This document shows positions 40,047 to 48,411 of a DNA stretch of 64,000 bases, one piece after another (positions within the stretch are counted from its first letter, which is position 1; the number at the start of each line of letters is the position of its first letter). The notes beneath the pieces are model-generated. The model made no database searches and was not told the origin of the DNA. It saw only the letters and a program-made list of their open reading frames with translations. Position numbers and translations under genes: made by a program. The DNA comes from JAXLYX01 sp046351215. Its GTDB lineage: Bacteria; Myxococcota_A; Polyangia; Polyangiales; Houyiibacteriaceae. The DNA is taken from assembly GCA_046351215.1 (NCBI GenBank), contig JAXLYX010000013.1, positions 62,001-126,000 of the forward strand. Direction: 5' to 3'.

Positions 40047-41033
40047 ATGACCCGAGCCGAACCGGCCATCGTCTCCGTGCGGAGACTCGAGAACCAGGAG
40101 ATCCTGGAAGCGCTCGCCGACGAGCTCGGGAAGCGCACCCAGAGCTGGATCGGAGATCGTGCGACGGTCTTCGTGACGGGCTCGATCGCCCGCGGCGAGG
40201 CGACGCGGCACAGCGACCTCGACGCCTTCCTCGTGACGACCGACGCGAGCGTCGACGAGGCGACGCGGCGGCGGTTCCGCGAGGATCTGGCCGCCGCCGC
40301 CGAAGCCGCGGAGGCCCCTCTCCCGGAGCTCCGCGACGATCGCCGCTACGAGCACACGCTCGACGAGCTCGTCGCCAAGATGGGAACGGACGCCGAGGAC
40401 GTCGAGAACCAGCTCACGACCCGGCTCCTGCTCTTGCTCGAGAGCCGGGCGCTCGTGAACCCCGCCGTGCACGCGGCCTGCGTCGAGAAGGTCGTCGATC
40501 GCTACTTCCGCGTGCATCCCTTCCACGAGAACGACTTCCTCCCGATCGTCCTCGTGAACGACATCGTCCGCTACTGGCGCCTGATGCTCCTCGCCTACGA
40601 GGAGAAGAACAGCCGCGGGACGATCGCGCCCGAGGAGCGGCACCTCCGCAGCTACAAGCTCCGGTTCAGCCGATGCCTCCTCTGCTACTCGGTCCTCCTG
40701 CCCCTGCTCGCGGAGGCGCGGGGCAAGGGACGCATCGAGCGCGACTTCGCGGACGCCCTCTTCCGGAAGCAGCCCCTCGAGCGCCTCGCGAGCCTCCGGC
40801 TCGATCTCGAGCGCGAGGTGGACATCGTCGCGATCGTGGCCGCGATGGAGCAGTGCTATGCGCGCTTCCTCGAGCTCTCGGACGAGCCGAAGGCCGCGCG
40901 GCTCGAGCGCTTCCGCGATCCCTCGTACGCACGGGAGCGTTCTCGCGAGGCCACGGAATTCGGCAACCTCGTCTACCGCCTCGCGCTCCGGCTCGGGCTC
41001 GAGAGCCCGCTCTTCCGCTACCTCGTCGTCTAG
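40047..41033 (+). CDS. Nucleotidyltransferase-fold protein
   Basis: A 328-residue protein with the nucleotidyltransferase (pol beta/MNT) active-site motif VTGSIARGEATRHSDLDAFLV near residue 47-65, i.e. GS-x9-D-x-D with both catalytic Asp present. The remainder is helical (DIVRYWRLMLLAYEEKNSRG and LRSYKLRFSRCLLCY), as in GlnD/adenylyltransferase-like domains of bacterial signal or toxin systems. The substrate, whether a protein or small molecule, cannot be told. It lies downstream of a putative outer-membrane protein and upstream of a hybrid histidine kinase, separated by 45 bases, with no evidence that these three cooperate. Confidence 0.8.
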   Translation: MTRAEPAIVSVRRLENQEILEALADELGKRTQSWIGDRATVFVTGSIARGEATRHSDLDAFLVTTDASVDEATRRRFREDLAAAAEAAEAPLPELRDDRRYEHTLDELVAKMGTDAEDVENQLTTRLLLLLESRALVNPAVHAACVEKVVDRYFRVHPFHENDFLPIVLVNDIVRYWRLMLLAYEEKNSRGTIAPEERHLRSYKLRFSRCLLCYSVLLPLLAEARGKGRIERDFADALFRKQPLERLASLRLDLEREVDIVAIVAAMEQCYARFLELSDEPKAARLERFRDPSYARERSREATEFGNLVYRLALRLGLESPLFRYLVV

Positions 41034-41078
41034 GCCCGCATCGAGGGTTGTCACGGGGACGGAAAGGCGACACACCGC

Positions 41079-42863
41079 GTGGCCATGGACGAAGGTGCGT
41101 CGACCGAGGGAAGGCCCTCCGCCCTCACACACGAAGAGCGTCTCGATCGAGCGCTCGTGGCGCACGTCTTCCGACTGATGCCGACGTCGATCGTCGGCGT
41201 CGCGATCCCCGCGACGATCTTCGTGGTCGGAGCGATCGACGATCTCTCCGATCGGCGCGTGTGGACCTGGATGGGCCTGCAGCAGATCGCGCTCGTGGTG
41301 AATCTCGCCGTGCTCTGGGCGTATCGCAGGGGGCGTTTCGGCGACGCCCACGGGCGGGCGAGGGCGTTCCAGCGGCTCGGCGTCGTGCTCGCCGGCGCCG
41401 TCTGGGGAGTCGGCTCGGTGCTCTGGCCCCTCGAGCACGCCGTCGGCCCCGGCTTCGCCCTCGTCTTCTGTTACGCCGGCATGTGCGCCGGAGGCGCGAC
41501 GACGCTCGCCGGCGACCCGATCGCCTACGTCCTCTTCGCGACGACGGCCCTCGTGCCGAGCGTCCTCGCTTCCTTCCCCGGCCTCTGGTGGATCTCCGCG
41601 CTGCTGGTCGCGTTCGTGCTGCTGACGAGCTACACGGTCCTGCAGAACGAGCGGACCCTCCGCGAATCGCTCGCGTTGCGCTTCGAGAACGACGAGCTCC
41701 TCGAAGAGGCGATCCACGAGCGCGAGGCGGCGCAGGCCGCGCATGCCGAGGCGGACCGCGCCGCCCACGCACGCACCCGCTTCCTCGCCGCGGCGAGCCA
41801 CGACCTCCGCCAGCCGGTACAGGCGATGTCGCTCTTCGTCGACGTCCTCGGGCGCGATCCCGAGCTCGGACGCGACGAGCGGATGCGCGCGGTGCAAGCG
41901 CTCGGACGATCGACCGACGCGCTCCGCGCGATGCTCGAGGCGCTCCTCGACGTGTCGCGCCTCGACGCGGGCATCGTCGCGACCACGCCCACGTCGGTTG
42001 CCCTCGAGCCGCTCTTCGCCGAGGTGATCGCCGCCCAGCAGGACGAAGCCGACGCGAAGGACATGGTGGTGCACGCCATGGGGAGGCCCACGACGGTCTT
42101 CGCGGACCCGGCGTCGCTCTCGCGCGTGGTCCACAACCTCGTGGCGAACGCCGTGCGCCACGGCGGTCGCGGCCGCGTGCTCCTCGCCGCCCGGCGGAAC
42201 GCGACCCACGCGCGGATCCAGGTCTGGGATCAGGGCGTCGGCATCGCGCCCGAGGATCGCGAGCGCATCTTCGAGGAGTTCGTCCAGCTCGGGAACCGCG
42301 AGCGGGATCGGGCGAAGGGCCTCGGGCTCGGGCTCCCGATCGTGAAGCGGCTCTGCGATCGGAATGGATGGGCGCTCCGCGTCCGGTCGACGCCCGGCCG
42401 CGGCTCGGTCTTCACCGTCGTCGTTCCGCTCGCGGCCGAGAGCTCGAACGACGAGCGGGCCTCGCGGCGCGGCGCGGAGGCCTGCCGCGCCCTCCTCGTC
42501 GAGGACGACCTCCTCGTGCGCGAGGCCCTCGCGAGCTTCCTCTCGAGCGCGGGCTGCGAGGTCGTCGCGGCCGGCGACGGCGAAGAGGCGAGCGCCCGCC
42601 TCGAGGAGCTCCGCGCGGCCGGACGGCTGCCCGACGTGCTCGTGACCGACCACCGGCTTCCCGGGGCGATCAGCGGAGCCGACCTCGTGCGACGCTACGG
42701 GGACGACCTCCCGTGCATCCTCCTGACCGGGGACGTCGACGATCCGTTCGCGGGCGAGGCGCCCCGTGCGGACCGCATCGTCCTGCGGAAGCCCGTGAGC
42801 GGCGAGGCGCTCGAGGAGGCGATGCGGCGCGTGCACGGAGACGGCGACGCCGAACGCGTGTGA
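41079..42863 (+). CDS. Membrane hybrid histidine kinase with C-terminal receiver
   Basis: A 594-residue protein. Residues about 35-190 hold five to six membrane helices; 195-230 a coiled coil; HisKA with phospho-acceptor His241 (AASHDLRQPVQAMSLF); HATPase with N box (VVHNLVANAVRHG), DQGVGIAPEDRERIFEEF and GLGLGLPIVKRL; and a receiver (about 470-590) with Asp near 523 (VLVTDHRLPG) and Lys in ILRKPVSG-type turn (VLRKPVSG). There is no HPt domain, so phosphate would pass to another protein. A LuxR-type response regulator is encoded 200 bases downstream and is the natural partner. The start is GTG at 41079 with GGAAAGG upstream. Confidence 0.9.
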   Translation: MAMDEGASTEGRPSALTHEERLDRALVAHVFRLMPTSIVGVAIPATIFVVGAIDDLSDRRVWTWMGLQQIALVVNLAVLWAYRRGRFGDAHGRARAFQRLGVVLAGAVWGVGSVLWPLEHAVGPGFALVFCYAGMCAGGATTLAGDPIAYVLFATTALVPSVLASFPGLWWISALLVAFVLLTSYTVLQNERTLRESLALRFENDELLEEAIHEREAAQAAHAEADRAAHARTRFLAAASHDLRQPVQAMSLFVDVLGRDPELGRDERMRAVQALGRSTDALRAMLEALLDVSRLDAGIVATTPTSVALEPLFAEVIAAQQDEADAKDMVVHAMGRPTTVFADPASLSRVVHNLVANAVRHGGRGRVLLAARRNATHARIQVWDQGVGIAPEDRERIFEEFVQLGNRERDRAKGLGLGLPIVKRLCDRNGWALRVRSTPGRGSVFTVVVPLAAESSNDERASRRGAEACRALLVEDDLLVREALASFLSSAGCEVVAAGDGEEASARLEELRAAGRLPDVLVTDHRLPGAISGADLVRRYGDDLPCILLTGDVDDPFAGEAPRADRIVLRKPVSGEALEEAMRRVHGDGDAERV

Positions 42864-42940
42864 GGGCGGAGCGAGGCGCGAGCAGGCCCTGTCCGAGCCG
42901 CGCAACTCTCGTACACCAGCCGCGGCCGCAGGCTCCGGAT

Positions 42941-42997
42941 CGCGAGCCACGTTTCAGCGCACGGAGGGGCCGCGCCCGTGCGGTACGGTGGCTCGCG
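42941..42997. other. Nested inverted repeats between hybrid kinase and response regulator
   Basis: CGCGAGCCAC (42941-42950) pairs perfectly with GTGGCTCGCG (42988-42997), and inside it GCACGG (42959-42964) pairs with CCGTGC (42976-42981), so the 57 bases can form a two-part stem. It begins 78 bases after the kinase stop and ends 67 bases before the regulator start. It could be a terminator, a regulatory leader or a small RNA. There is no T-run. Confidence 0.45.
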
Positions 42998-43052
42998 GAA
43001 GTGCTCGGACCCCCAAGGTTCGCCTTGTCGCCTCTACGACATGGAGGCTAGT

Positions 43053-43065
43053 ACATCCGTCCGAT
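43053..43065 (+). repeat. 13-bp element ACATCCGTCCGAT, copy 1 (overlaps regulator start)
   Basis: ACATCCGTCCGAT occurs here and at 43806-43818, in both cases preceded by CTA three to five bases earlier (16 of 18 bases identical over the wider stretch). Copy 1 ends inside the start codon of the LuxR-type regulator. A DNA-binding site for that regulator is the natural guess. Confidence 0.4.
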
Positions 43066-43783
43066 GCACTTGTTGATCGTGGAGGACCACAGCCTCGTGC
43101 GCGAGGGGCTGCGGATGATGCTCGAGGACACGCGCCGATTCGAGCGCTGTTGGGAGCTCGGCACGCTCGCGGAGGCCCTCGACCGGGCCGCCGAGCTCGG
43201 GAGCGACCTCGGTCTCGTGGTCCTGGATCTCGGCCTGCCGGACGCGAGCGGCATCGAGGTCCTCGATCGCATGCTCGCGGCCAGTGGGGACGCGCCCGTG
43301 CTCGTGGTGACGGGCGAGGACGACCTCTCGTTCATCGACGCGGCCTTCGCACGGGGCGCGCGCGGCTACGTGCCGAAGAACTCCTCGGGGCCCGCGCTCC
43401 GCGCCGCCGTCGAGACCGTGCTCGCGGGCGAGCTCTACGTGCCGCCGCACGTGCTCCCGAGCCGCAAGGTCGGCTCGCCCTCCTCCCCGCCGCCGCCGTT
43501 CGCGTCGAAGAGCCCTTCGACCCCGCCGCCTCCGTCGAGCGGGGCGCCGGCCTCGACGCCGCCTCCGCGACCGGCCACCCCGCAGGTGCCGCTGACGGCA
43601 CGTCAGATCGACGTCCTCCGCCTCGTCGCGAAGGGACTGCAGAACAAGGAGATCGCCGACGAGCTCGGCATGAGCCCGTCCACGGTCCGGGTCCACGTCA
43701 CGGCGGTCCTCAAGGCGCTCGGCGTCGAGAACCGCACCCAGGCCGCGCTCAGCGAGGTCGCACGTTCGTTGATCTGCGACTGA
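43064..43783 (+). CDS. NarL/LuxR-type response regulator
   Basis: A 239-residue regulator with a receiver domain (1-118; DD pair IVEDHS, phospho-acceptor Asp55 in VLDLGLPDASG, Lys in YVPKNSSG), a long Pro/Ser linker, and a C-terminal LuxR helix-turn-helix (about 178-235; LTARQIDVLRLVAKGLQNKEIADELGMSPSTVRVHV). It would be phosphorylated by the hybrid kinase 200 bases upstream. A 13-bp element overlaps its start codon and recurs downstream of its stop, before the next gene. Confidence 0.92.
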   Translation: MHLLIVEDHSLVREGLRMMLEDTRRFERCWELGTLAEALDRAAELGSDLGLVVLDLGLPDASGIEVLDRMLAASGDAPVLVVTGEDDLSFIDAAFARGARGYVPKNSSGPALRAAVETVLAGELYVPPHVLPSRKVGSPSSPPPPFASKSPSTPPPPSSGAPASTPPPRPATPQVPLTARQIDVLRLVAKGLQNKEIADELGMSPSTVRVHVTAVLKALGVENRTQAALSEVARSLICD

Positions 43784-43805
43784 GCCCGCTCGTCTCGGAC
43801 CTAAG

Positions 43806-43818
43806 ACATCCGTCCGAT
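43806..43818 (+). repeat. 13-bp element ACATCCGTCCGAT, copy 2 (before the 43883 gene)
   Basis: Second copy of the element at 43053-43065. It lies 22 bases after the regulator stop and 64 bases before the start of the small membrane protein gene, so it may mark that gene as a target. Confidence 0.4.
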
Positions 43819-43882
43819 ACCCGGTCCTCGTGACCGGACGCATCCTACGTTGCGAACGGCCCGAGCAGCCGGGAGCGAGACG

Positions 43883-44185
43883 ATGTCCGGGAGCGAACGG
43901 TACGAGACGCTGTTGGCGGTGATCGAGGGCTCCCTCTCGCCCGCCGCGGCCGCGCGACGCCTCGAGACGACCGAGCTCAAGGTGCGCGAGTGGGTCGAGC
44001 TCATCTCGCTCCGCGAGGCCGCTCGGCGCCGTCAGGAGATGCTCGCGCGCCAGGCGACCCGGCGCAGCGCGATCGCGCTCGCGCTCGCGGTCGGTACCCT
44101 CCTCGGCGTCGCCGTCTGGGGCTCCCACGACGCGTTCGTCCGCTTCGACCGGCCGAGCGCCGCCGAGGGCGCCGGCATTCGCTGA
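43883..44185 (+). CDS. Small membrane protein with helix-turn-helix-like N-terminus
   Basis: A 100-residue protein. Residues 5-45 look like a helix-turn-helix (TLLAVIEGSLSPAAAARRL, then TELKVREWVELI), as in transposase-like or DUF1153-type DNA-binding modules, followed by one membrane helix (SAIALALAVGTLLGVAVWG) and a short outer tail. It follows the LuxR-type regulator after 99 bases that include the second 13-bp element. The ATG at 43883 is preceded by GGGAGCGAG. No function is known. Confidence 0.65.
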   Translation: MSGSERYETLLAVIEGSLSPAAAARRLETTELKVREWVELISLREAARRRQEMLARQATRRSAIALALAVGTLLGVAVWGSHDAFVRFDRPSAAEGAGIR

Positions 44186-44211
44186 TCCCGCGCCCGTGGC
44201 ACAATGGTCGG

Positions 44212-44691
44212 ATGTCCGCGAACCCCAAGGACGTCACGACCCTCGCCACCCCGAACGGCGTCGCCATCGGCACGTGGGGGGACGTGATGGTCCTCTACCA
44301 ACACGGCACCTACTCGCCCGAGGCCGTCCAGGCGATGGGCACGGCGACGGCCCGCCTCCTCCGGGAGCACAAGGAAGGCCTGCGGGTCCTCACGATCGTC
44401 GCTCCGGACGCGCCGACACCGGACGGGGACATCCGGGCCGGGATCGCGAAGCACATGAGCCAGAACGTGTACGCGATGGCCGTCGCCTACGACGTCGAGG
44501 GCTTCCGCGGCGCGGTGGTCCGGGGCGTGATCACGGGGCTGCAGCTGCTCGCACGGGCGAAGTACCCCGTGCGGACCTTCGAGAAGCTCGCCGACGCGGC
44601 GGCCTGGCTCGAGACGCAGCGTCGAGGCGGAGCCCCCGACCCGAGCGCGTTCGCCGAGGCGGTCGAGGCGTTCCGTCGGAAGACGTATTGA
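44212..44691 (+). CDS. Uncharacterised 159-residue protein, paralogue of the gene at 245
   Basis: A small soluble protein with the same layout as the protein encoded at 245-757: an early GTWGDVMVLYQHGTYSPEAV strand-turn, a core reading LRVLTIVAPDAP, a hydrophobic amphipathic helix GVITGLQLLARAKYP, and a final LADAAAWLE helix. I do not recognise a named family; the fold resembles a STAS-type domain. It lies 26 bases downstream of the small membrane protein gene and may be cotranscribed with it. Confidence 0.7.
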   Translation: MSANPKDVTTLATPNGVAIGTWGDVMVLYQHGTYSPEAVQAMGTATARLLREHKEGLRVLTIVAPDAPTPDGDIRAGIAKHMSQNVYAMAVAYDVEGFRGAVVRGVITGLQLLARAKYPVRTFEKLADAAAWLETQRRGGAPDPSAFAEAVEAFRRKTY

Positions 44692-44713
44692 GGCGTGCGG
44701 CCCGCCGCACGCG

Positions 44714-45175
44714 TCAGTGCCAGGTCCGATCGTCGGGCGGCGGGGTGACGGCGACCTTCAGCGGCGCGAGGTGGGCGAGGCGATCGCGATCGATGCGGGT
44801 TCCCATCTCGGGCACCCGGATGACCCCGTCGTGGACCTCGGGGAGGAAGACGATCGGCGTGCCCGCTCCGTCGTATCCGAGCTGCACGAGGAGCTCGCTC
44901 TCGAAGCGGCGGCAACGGTTCGGGCAGCACTCGAAGGCCTCGACGACGCGGTAGTAGCCCTCGGCGGGAAGGGGCTCGAGCGAGCGCGCGGCCTCGGGGG
45001 CCGGCAAGAGCACACCCGGCTGCTCGAAGCGCGCGCCATTCGCGACCCAGCGCGTGGGCAGGTAGATGCCGGGCCCCGGATCGCCATGGTTGTGGAAGTA
45101 GACGAGGCGGCCGGCCGGTACGGTTCCGATCGGCGCGCGGGTGACGTAGAGACCACAGGGTGGGAGCTCGGCCAT
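44714..45175 (-). CDS. Uncharacterised 153-residue protein with Cys cluster
   Basis: A soluble, mostly beta-strand protein (start MAELPPCGLYVTRAPIG). A Cys-rich turn, FECCPNRCRRF, and strands such as GTPIVFLPEVHDGVIRVP suggest a small sandwich, perhaps metal-binding, but no family is recognised. The ATG at 45175 follows a GGGAGCTCGG stretch. It is convergent with the STAS-like gene (22 bases) and lies 62 bases downstream of hypB on the same strand, so read-through from hypB is possible. Confidence 0.6.
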   Translation of the reverse strand: MAELPPCGLYVTRAPIGTVPAGRLVYFHNHGDPGPGIYLPTRWVANGARFEQPGVLLPAPEAARSLEPLPAEGYYRVVEAFECCPNRCRRFESELLVQLGYDGAGTPIVFLPEVHDGVIRVPEMGTRIDRDRLAHLAPLKVAVTPPPDDRTWH

Positions 45176-45237
45176 GCACCGAGCTTGCGACGAGCGACGT
45201 CTCGACGTCGAGGGCTTCTTGCACCCCTCGGCCGCGT

Positions 45238-46065
45238 TCACGCAAGCGTCGAGAAGAGCGCCTTCCGTTGCTCGCCGAGCCAGACGAGGAAGGCGTCGAG
45301 GCCGTCGCCGGTCGTCGCCGAGACGGGGAGGATGCCGAGGCCCGGATGGATCCGCCTCGCCCGCTCGCAGCAGGTCTCGACGTCGAAGGCCACGTAGGGG
45401 AGCAGATCGATCTTGTTCAGGAGGAGCAACGACGAGGCCGCGAACATGTCGGGGTACTTGAGCGGTTTGTCGTCCCCCTCCGTGACGGAGAGCACGACGA
45501 CCTTCGCCGCTTCACCGAGATCGAACGCCGCCGGGCAGACGAGGTTGCCGACGTTCTCCACGAAGAGCACCCCGCCCTCGGGAGGCGGCAGACGCTCGAG
45601 CGCCCGCTCGATCATCGAGGCGTCGAGGTGGCATCCCTTGCCCGTGTTGATCTGCAGGGCCGGCACGCCGGTCGCGCGGATCCGATCGGCGTCGCGGCTC
45701 GTCTGCTGGTCTCCCTCGATCACCGCGAGGGGCACTCCCTCCTTCGCGAGCCGCTCGAGAAGCGCGACGAGGAGCGTGGTCTTCCCCGAGCCCGGGCTCG
45801 AGACGAAGTTCAGCGCGAGGGTCCTCGAGGCGCGGAGCCGTTCACGCACGCGCGCCGCATGGGCATCGTTGCGGCCGAGCACGTCCTCCTCGATCGCGAC
45901 GATGCGCTCCTGCTCGAGACCCGGTACGTGCACGCCGGCCGGACCCGCGCCGTAGTCGAGGGGAGCGTTCGGATCGCTCTCCTTCGCGCGGACCTTCTCG
46001 CGATACGCCGCGCCGGCCAGCGCGGTGCGCTTCCCGAATGCCTGGCATCCACAGACGGTGCACAT
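45238..46065 (-). CDS. hypB: Hydrogenase nickel-incorporation GTPase HypB
   Basis: A 275-residue GTPase that loads nickel into the [NiFe]-hydrogenase large subunit together with HypA. It begins MCTVCGCQ, the N-terminal high-affinity metal motif of HypB; the GTPase core has P-loop SSPGSGKTTL, IEGDQQTSRDADR, the metal-binding GCHLDA, LFVENVGNLVCP (conserved Cys), and NKIDLLP. No His-rich segment is present. It is set apart, 6 kb from the rest of the hyp/hox locus and in its own unit, but no other HypB is visible in the window, so it very likely serves that hydrogenase. Confidence 0.95.
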   Translation of the reverse strand: MCTVCGCQAFGKRTALAGAAYREKVRAKESDPNAPLDYGAGPAGVHVPGLEQERIVAIEEDVLGRNDAHAARVRERLRASRTLALNFVSSPGSGKTTLLVALLERLAKEGVPLAVIEGDQQTSRDADRIRATGVPALQINTGKGCHLDASMIERALERLPPPEGGVLFVENVGNLVCPAAFDLGEAAKVVVLSVTEGDDKPLKYPDMFAASSLLLLNKIDLLPYVAFDVETCCERARRIHPGLGILPVSATTGDGLDAFLVWLGEQRKALFSTLA

Positions 46066-46138
46066 GGACCCTTCGCTCGCCTCCGCTCCCAGGATGGAAC
46101 GGAGACGGGGGAATGCAAAAGGAGGGATCGTGCGACTC

Positions 46139-46849
46139 TCAGCCGACGAGCCGCGCCCGGAGCCTCGCGAGCGTCGCCGCGTCGAGATCGATCGCGTCCG
46201 GGAGCGAGCCCCAATGGTCCTCGACGCGTTCGAGGAAGCCACGCATCACCTCCGGGTGCGCGACGAAGAAGGCCTCGACGACGAGCTGCTTCTTCTTCGC
46301 GTCGTCGCCCCAGAGGACCTCGTACCGGCCGAGGTGGGGCGCGAGGCCCTCGGTGGTGCGAACGTAGTCCGCCACGATCGCCTCGTGGGCCACGCCGAGC
46401 GCCGAGAGCAGGAGCGCGACGGCGATCCCCGTGCGGTCCTTTCCGGCGGAGCACCCGATCACGACGGCCCCTTCGGCGCCTGCCACCGTGCGCACGAGCT
46501 CGACGAACGCGCGGGAATGCTTCTCGAGGCCGCGCGCGTACACCTCGACCCAGGTCTCGCGCGTCGGGAGGCCGCCTCCCCGGAAGACGTCGTCCGCGAG
46601 ATCGAGCGGCAGGCGCTTCCACTCGATGCCCGCCTCGCGCACCGCGCGGGGCTCGCCCTCCCAGCGGATCTCGCTGGGCGTCCGGAAGTCGACGTAGGTA
46701 AGGACGCCGTGGACCTCGACGAGGCGACGGGCCTCCTCGTCGCGGAGCTTCGAGAGGGAGGCGGCGCGGAAGACCTTCCCGGACACGACCCTTCCCCCGG
46801 CCGCGGGATGGCCTCCGAGATCGCGGAAATTGGGCAGGGGCCGGTCCAC
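46139..46849 (-). CDS. Tyrosine-protein phosphatase-like protein
   Basis: A 236-residue enzyme of the dual-specificity/tyrosine phosphatase family (PF13350 type): NFRDLGG near the N-terminus, VDFRTPSEI, and the P-loop IGCSAGKDRTG with nucleophile Cys133 and Arg139. Gly replaces the usual His before the Cys. It would dephosphorylate proteins or phosphoinositide-like molecules in the cytoplasm. The GTG at 46849 gives the family-typical start (MDRPLPNFRDLGG). It is divergent from the P450 gene, 166 bases away, and its stop is 73 bases from the hypB start. Confidence 0.88.
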   Translation of the reverse strand: MDRPLPNFRDLGGHPAAGGRVVSGKVFRAASLSKLRDEEARRLVEVHGVLTYVDFRTPSEIRWEGEPRAVREAGIEWKRLPLDLADDVFRGGGLPTRETWVEVYARGLEKHSRAFVELVRTVAGAEGAVVIGCSAGKDRTGIAVALLLSALGVAHEAIVADYVRTTEGLAPHLGRYEVLWGDDAKKKQLVVEAFFVAHPEVMRGFLERVEDHWGSLPDAIDLDAATLARLRARLVG

Positions 46850-47015
46850 GGGGCGAACGCTAGCAGCGGCGGGACCTCGGATCACGGCCCCGGGCCGCCT
46901 GCCACGCCCGCCCGGAGGGGGGAGGTTCGCTACACGCCTCCGCAGCTCCGGAGGCCGCGCATAACGTTGAATCCGCCCGCGAACCGATGCTACGCGTCCG
47001 ACCGGGAGGGGACAC

Positions 47016-48407
47016 ATGAGCGAAGAGGCGATCGAACGACCGTGGATCGAGGGCACGTCGGAGGGCGCGCCGCGCCCGCCGTTCGCGAAGGGGCTACCGC
47101 TCCTCGGCAACATGATGGCCTTCGTCGGCGATCCGCTCGACACGCTCCGCCAGGAGTACGAGCGCCTCGGGCCGATCTTCCGGATGAAGGTGCCCGGTCA
47201 GGAGTGGGTCGTGATCGCCGGCGTCGAGGCGAACCGGCTCATGATCCACGCCGGCAGCGATCTCCTCGTGCAGGGCGAGTCGTACCAGGGCTTCAACGAG
47301 GCCTTCGACTCGAAGTCCTTCCTCATCACCCTCGACGGACCGCGACAGCTGCACCTGCGCAAGGTGCAGCAGCGGGCGATGGGGCGTGCGCCCCTGCTCG
47401 CCCGCTTCGACGAGGCCGTCCGGCTCGTCGACGACGTCACCCGGGACTGGAAGGAAGGCGACGTGATCGACGCGATCCCCCTCCTCAAGCGCCTCGTCGT
47501 GCGTCAGCTCGGGGTCGCCGTGACGAGCAAGGATCCGACGGATCTGATCGACGACGTCCAGACGGTGCTGAACCACATCGTGAACGTGGCGCAGCTCAAG
47601 AAGTGGCCGAAGCTCGTCTACAAGCTGCCCTGGTACAAGAACGCGAAGAAGCACCTGCTCGAGGACACGCGCGAGCTCGTGGCGAAGCACCGCGGTCGCA
47701 CGGTCGACGAGGCCCTGCGCGATCTCGTCGACGACATGCTCTCCGCCACCGACGTCGGCGGCGCGCCGATGCAGGACGAGACGATCTGGGCCGCCGTCAG
47801 CGGCGCCTACATGGCGGGCCTCGACACGGCCGCGATCACGGTCGCGTTCGCGCTCCACGCCCTGCTCTCCACCCCCGACGCGCTCGAGCGCGTGCGCCGC
47901 GAGGTGGACGAGGCCTTCGCGAACGGCCTGCCGGACGCCGAGGCCTTCCAATCGCTCGAGGCGCTGCGCGGCGCCACCATGGAGACGCTGCGTCGCTACC
48001 CGGTCGCCGCGCTCCTCACGCGCGACGCGGCGAAGGACTTCGTCTTCCACGGCCATCAGGTGAAGAAGGGCGACCAGATCCTCGTCGGCACGGGCGTCGC
48101 CCACTTCGATCCGAAGCTCTTCCCCGAGCCCGAGAAGTTCGACATCGATCGCTTCTCGGCGGCTCGCTCCGAGCACAAGCAGCCGGGAGCGTACGCGCCC
48201 TTCGGCCTCGGCCCGCATCGCTGCCTCGGGGCGGGCATGGGCGAGCTCCAGACGCAGATCGTCGTCGGCCGCCTGCTCCAGCAGTTCGAGCTCGCCCTCG
48301 AGCCGGACAGCCGTGAGCTCCACATCGTCATGAAGCCGCTCCGGAGGCCGGAGACGCTGCGCCTCCGCGTCGTGCGGCGACGGCAGCCGCTCCGCGCCGC
48401 GGCCTGA
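47016..48407 (+). CDS. Cytochrome P450
   Basis: A 463-residue soluble P450. The haem motif FGLGPHRCLGAG (Cys about 403), the ExxR helix (ETLRRYP), the I-helix acid-threonine pair (AGLDTAA) and the FxPxRF-like PEKFDIDRF segment are all present. The N-terminal PFAKGLPLLGNMMAFVGDP has the Pro-rich hinge without a membrane anchor. It should accept electrons from a separate ferredoxin system. The substrate is unknown; the neighbouring genes (phosphatase, HAD protein) do not form an obvious pathway with it. Confidence 0.93.
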   Translation: MSEEAIERPWIEGTSEGAPRPPFAKGLPLLGNMMAFVGDPLDTLRQEYERLGPIFRMKVPGQEWVVIAGVEANRLMIHAGSDLLVQGESYQGFNEAFDSKSFLITLDGPRQLHLRKVQQRAMGRAPLLARFDEAVRLVDDVTRDWKEGDVIDAIPLLKRLVVRQLGVAVTSKDPTDLIDDVQTVLNHIVNVAQLKKWPKLVYKLPWYKNAKKHLLEDTRELVAKHRGRTVDEALRDLVDDMLSATDVGGAPMQDETIWAAVSGAYMAGLDTAAITVAFALHALLSTPDALERVRREVDEAFANGLPDAEAFQSLEALRGATMETLRRYPVAALLTRDAAKDFVFHGHQVKKGDQILVGTGVAHFDPKLFPEPEKFDIDRFSAARSEHKQPGAYAPFGLGPHRCLGAGMGELQTQIVVGRLLQQFELALEPDSRELHIVMKPLRRPETLRLRVVRRRQPLRAAA

Positions 48408-48411
48408 GCGC

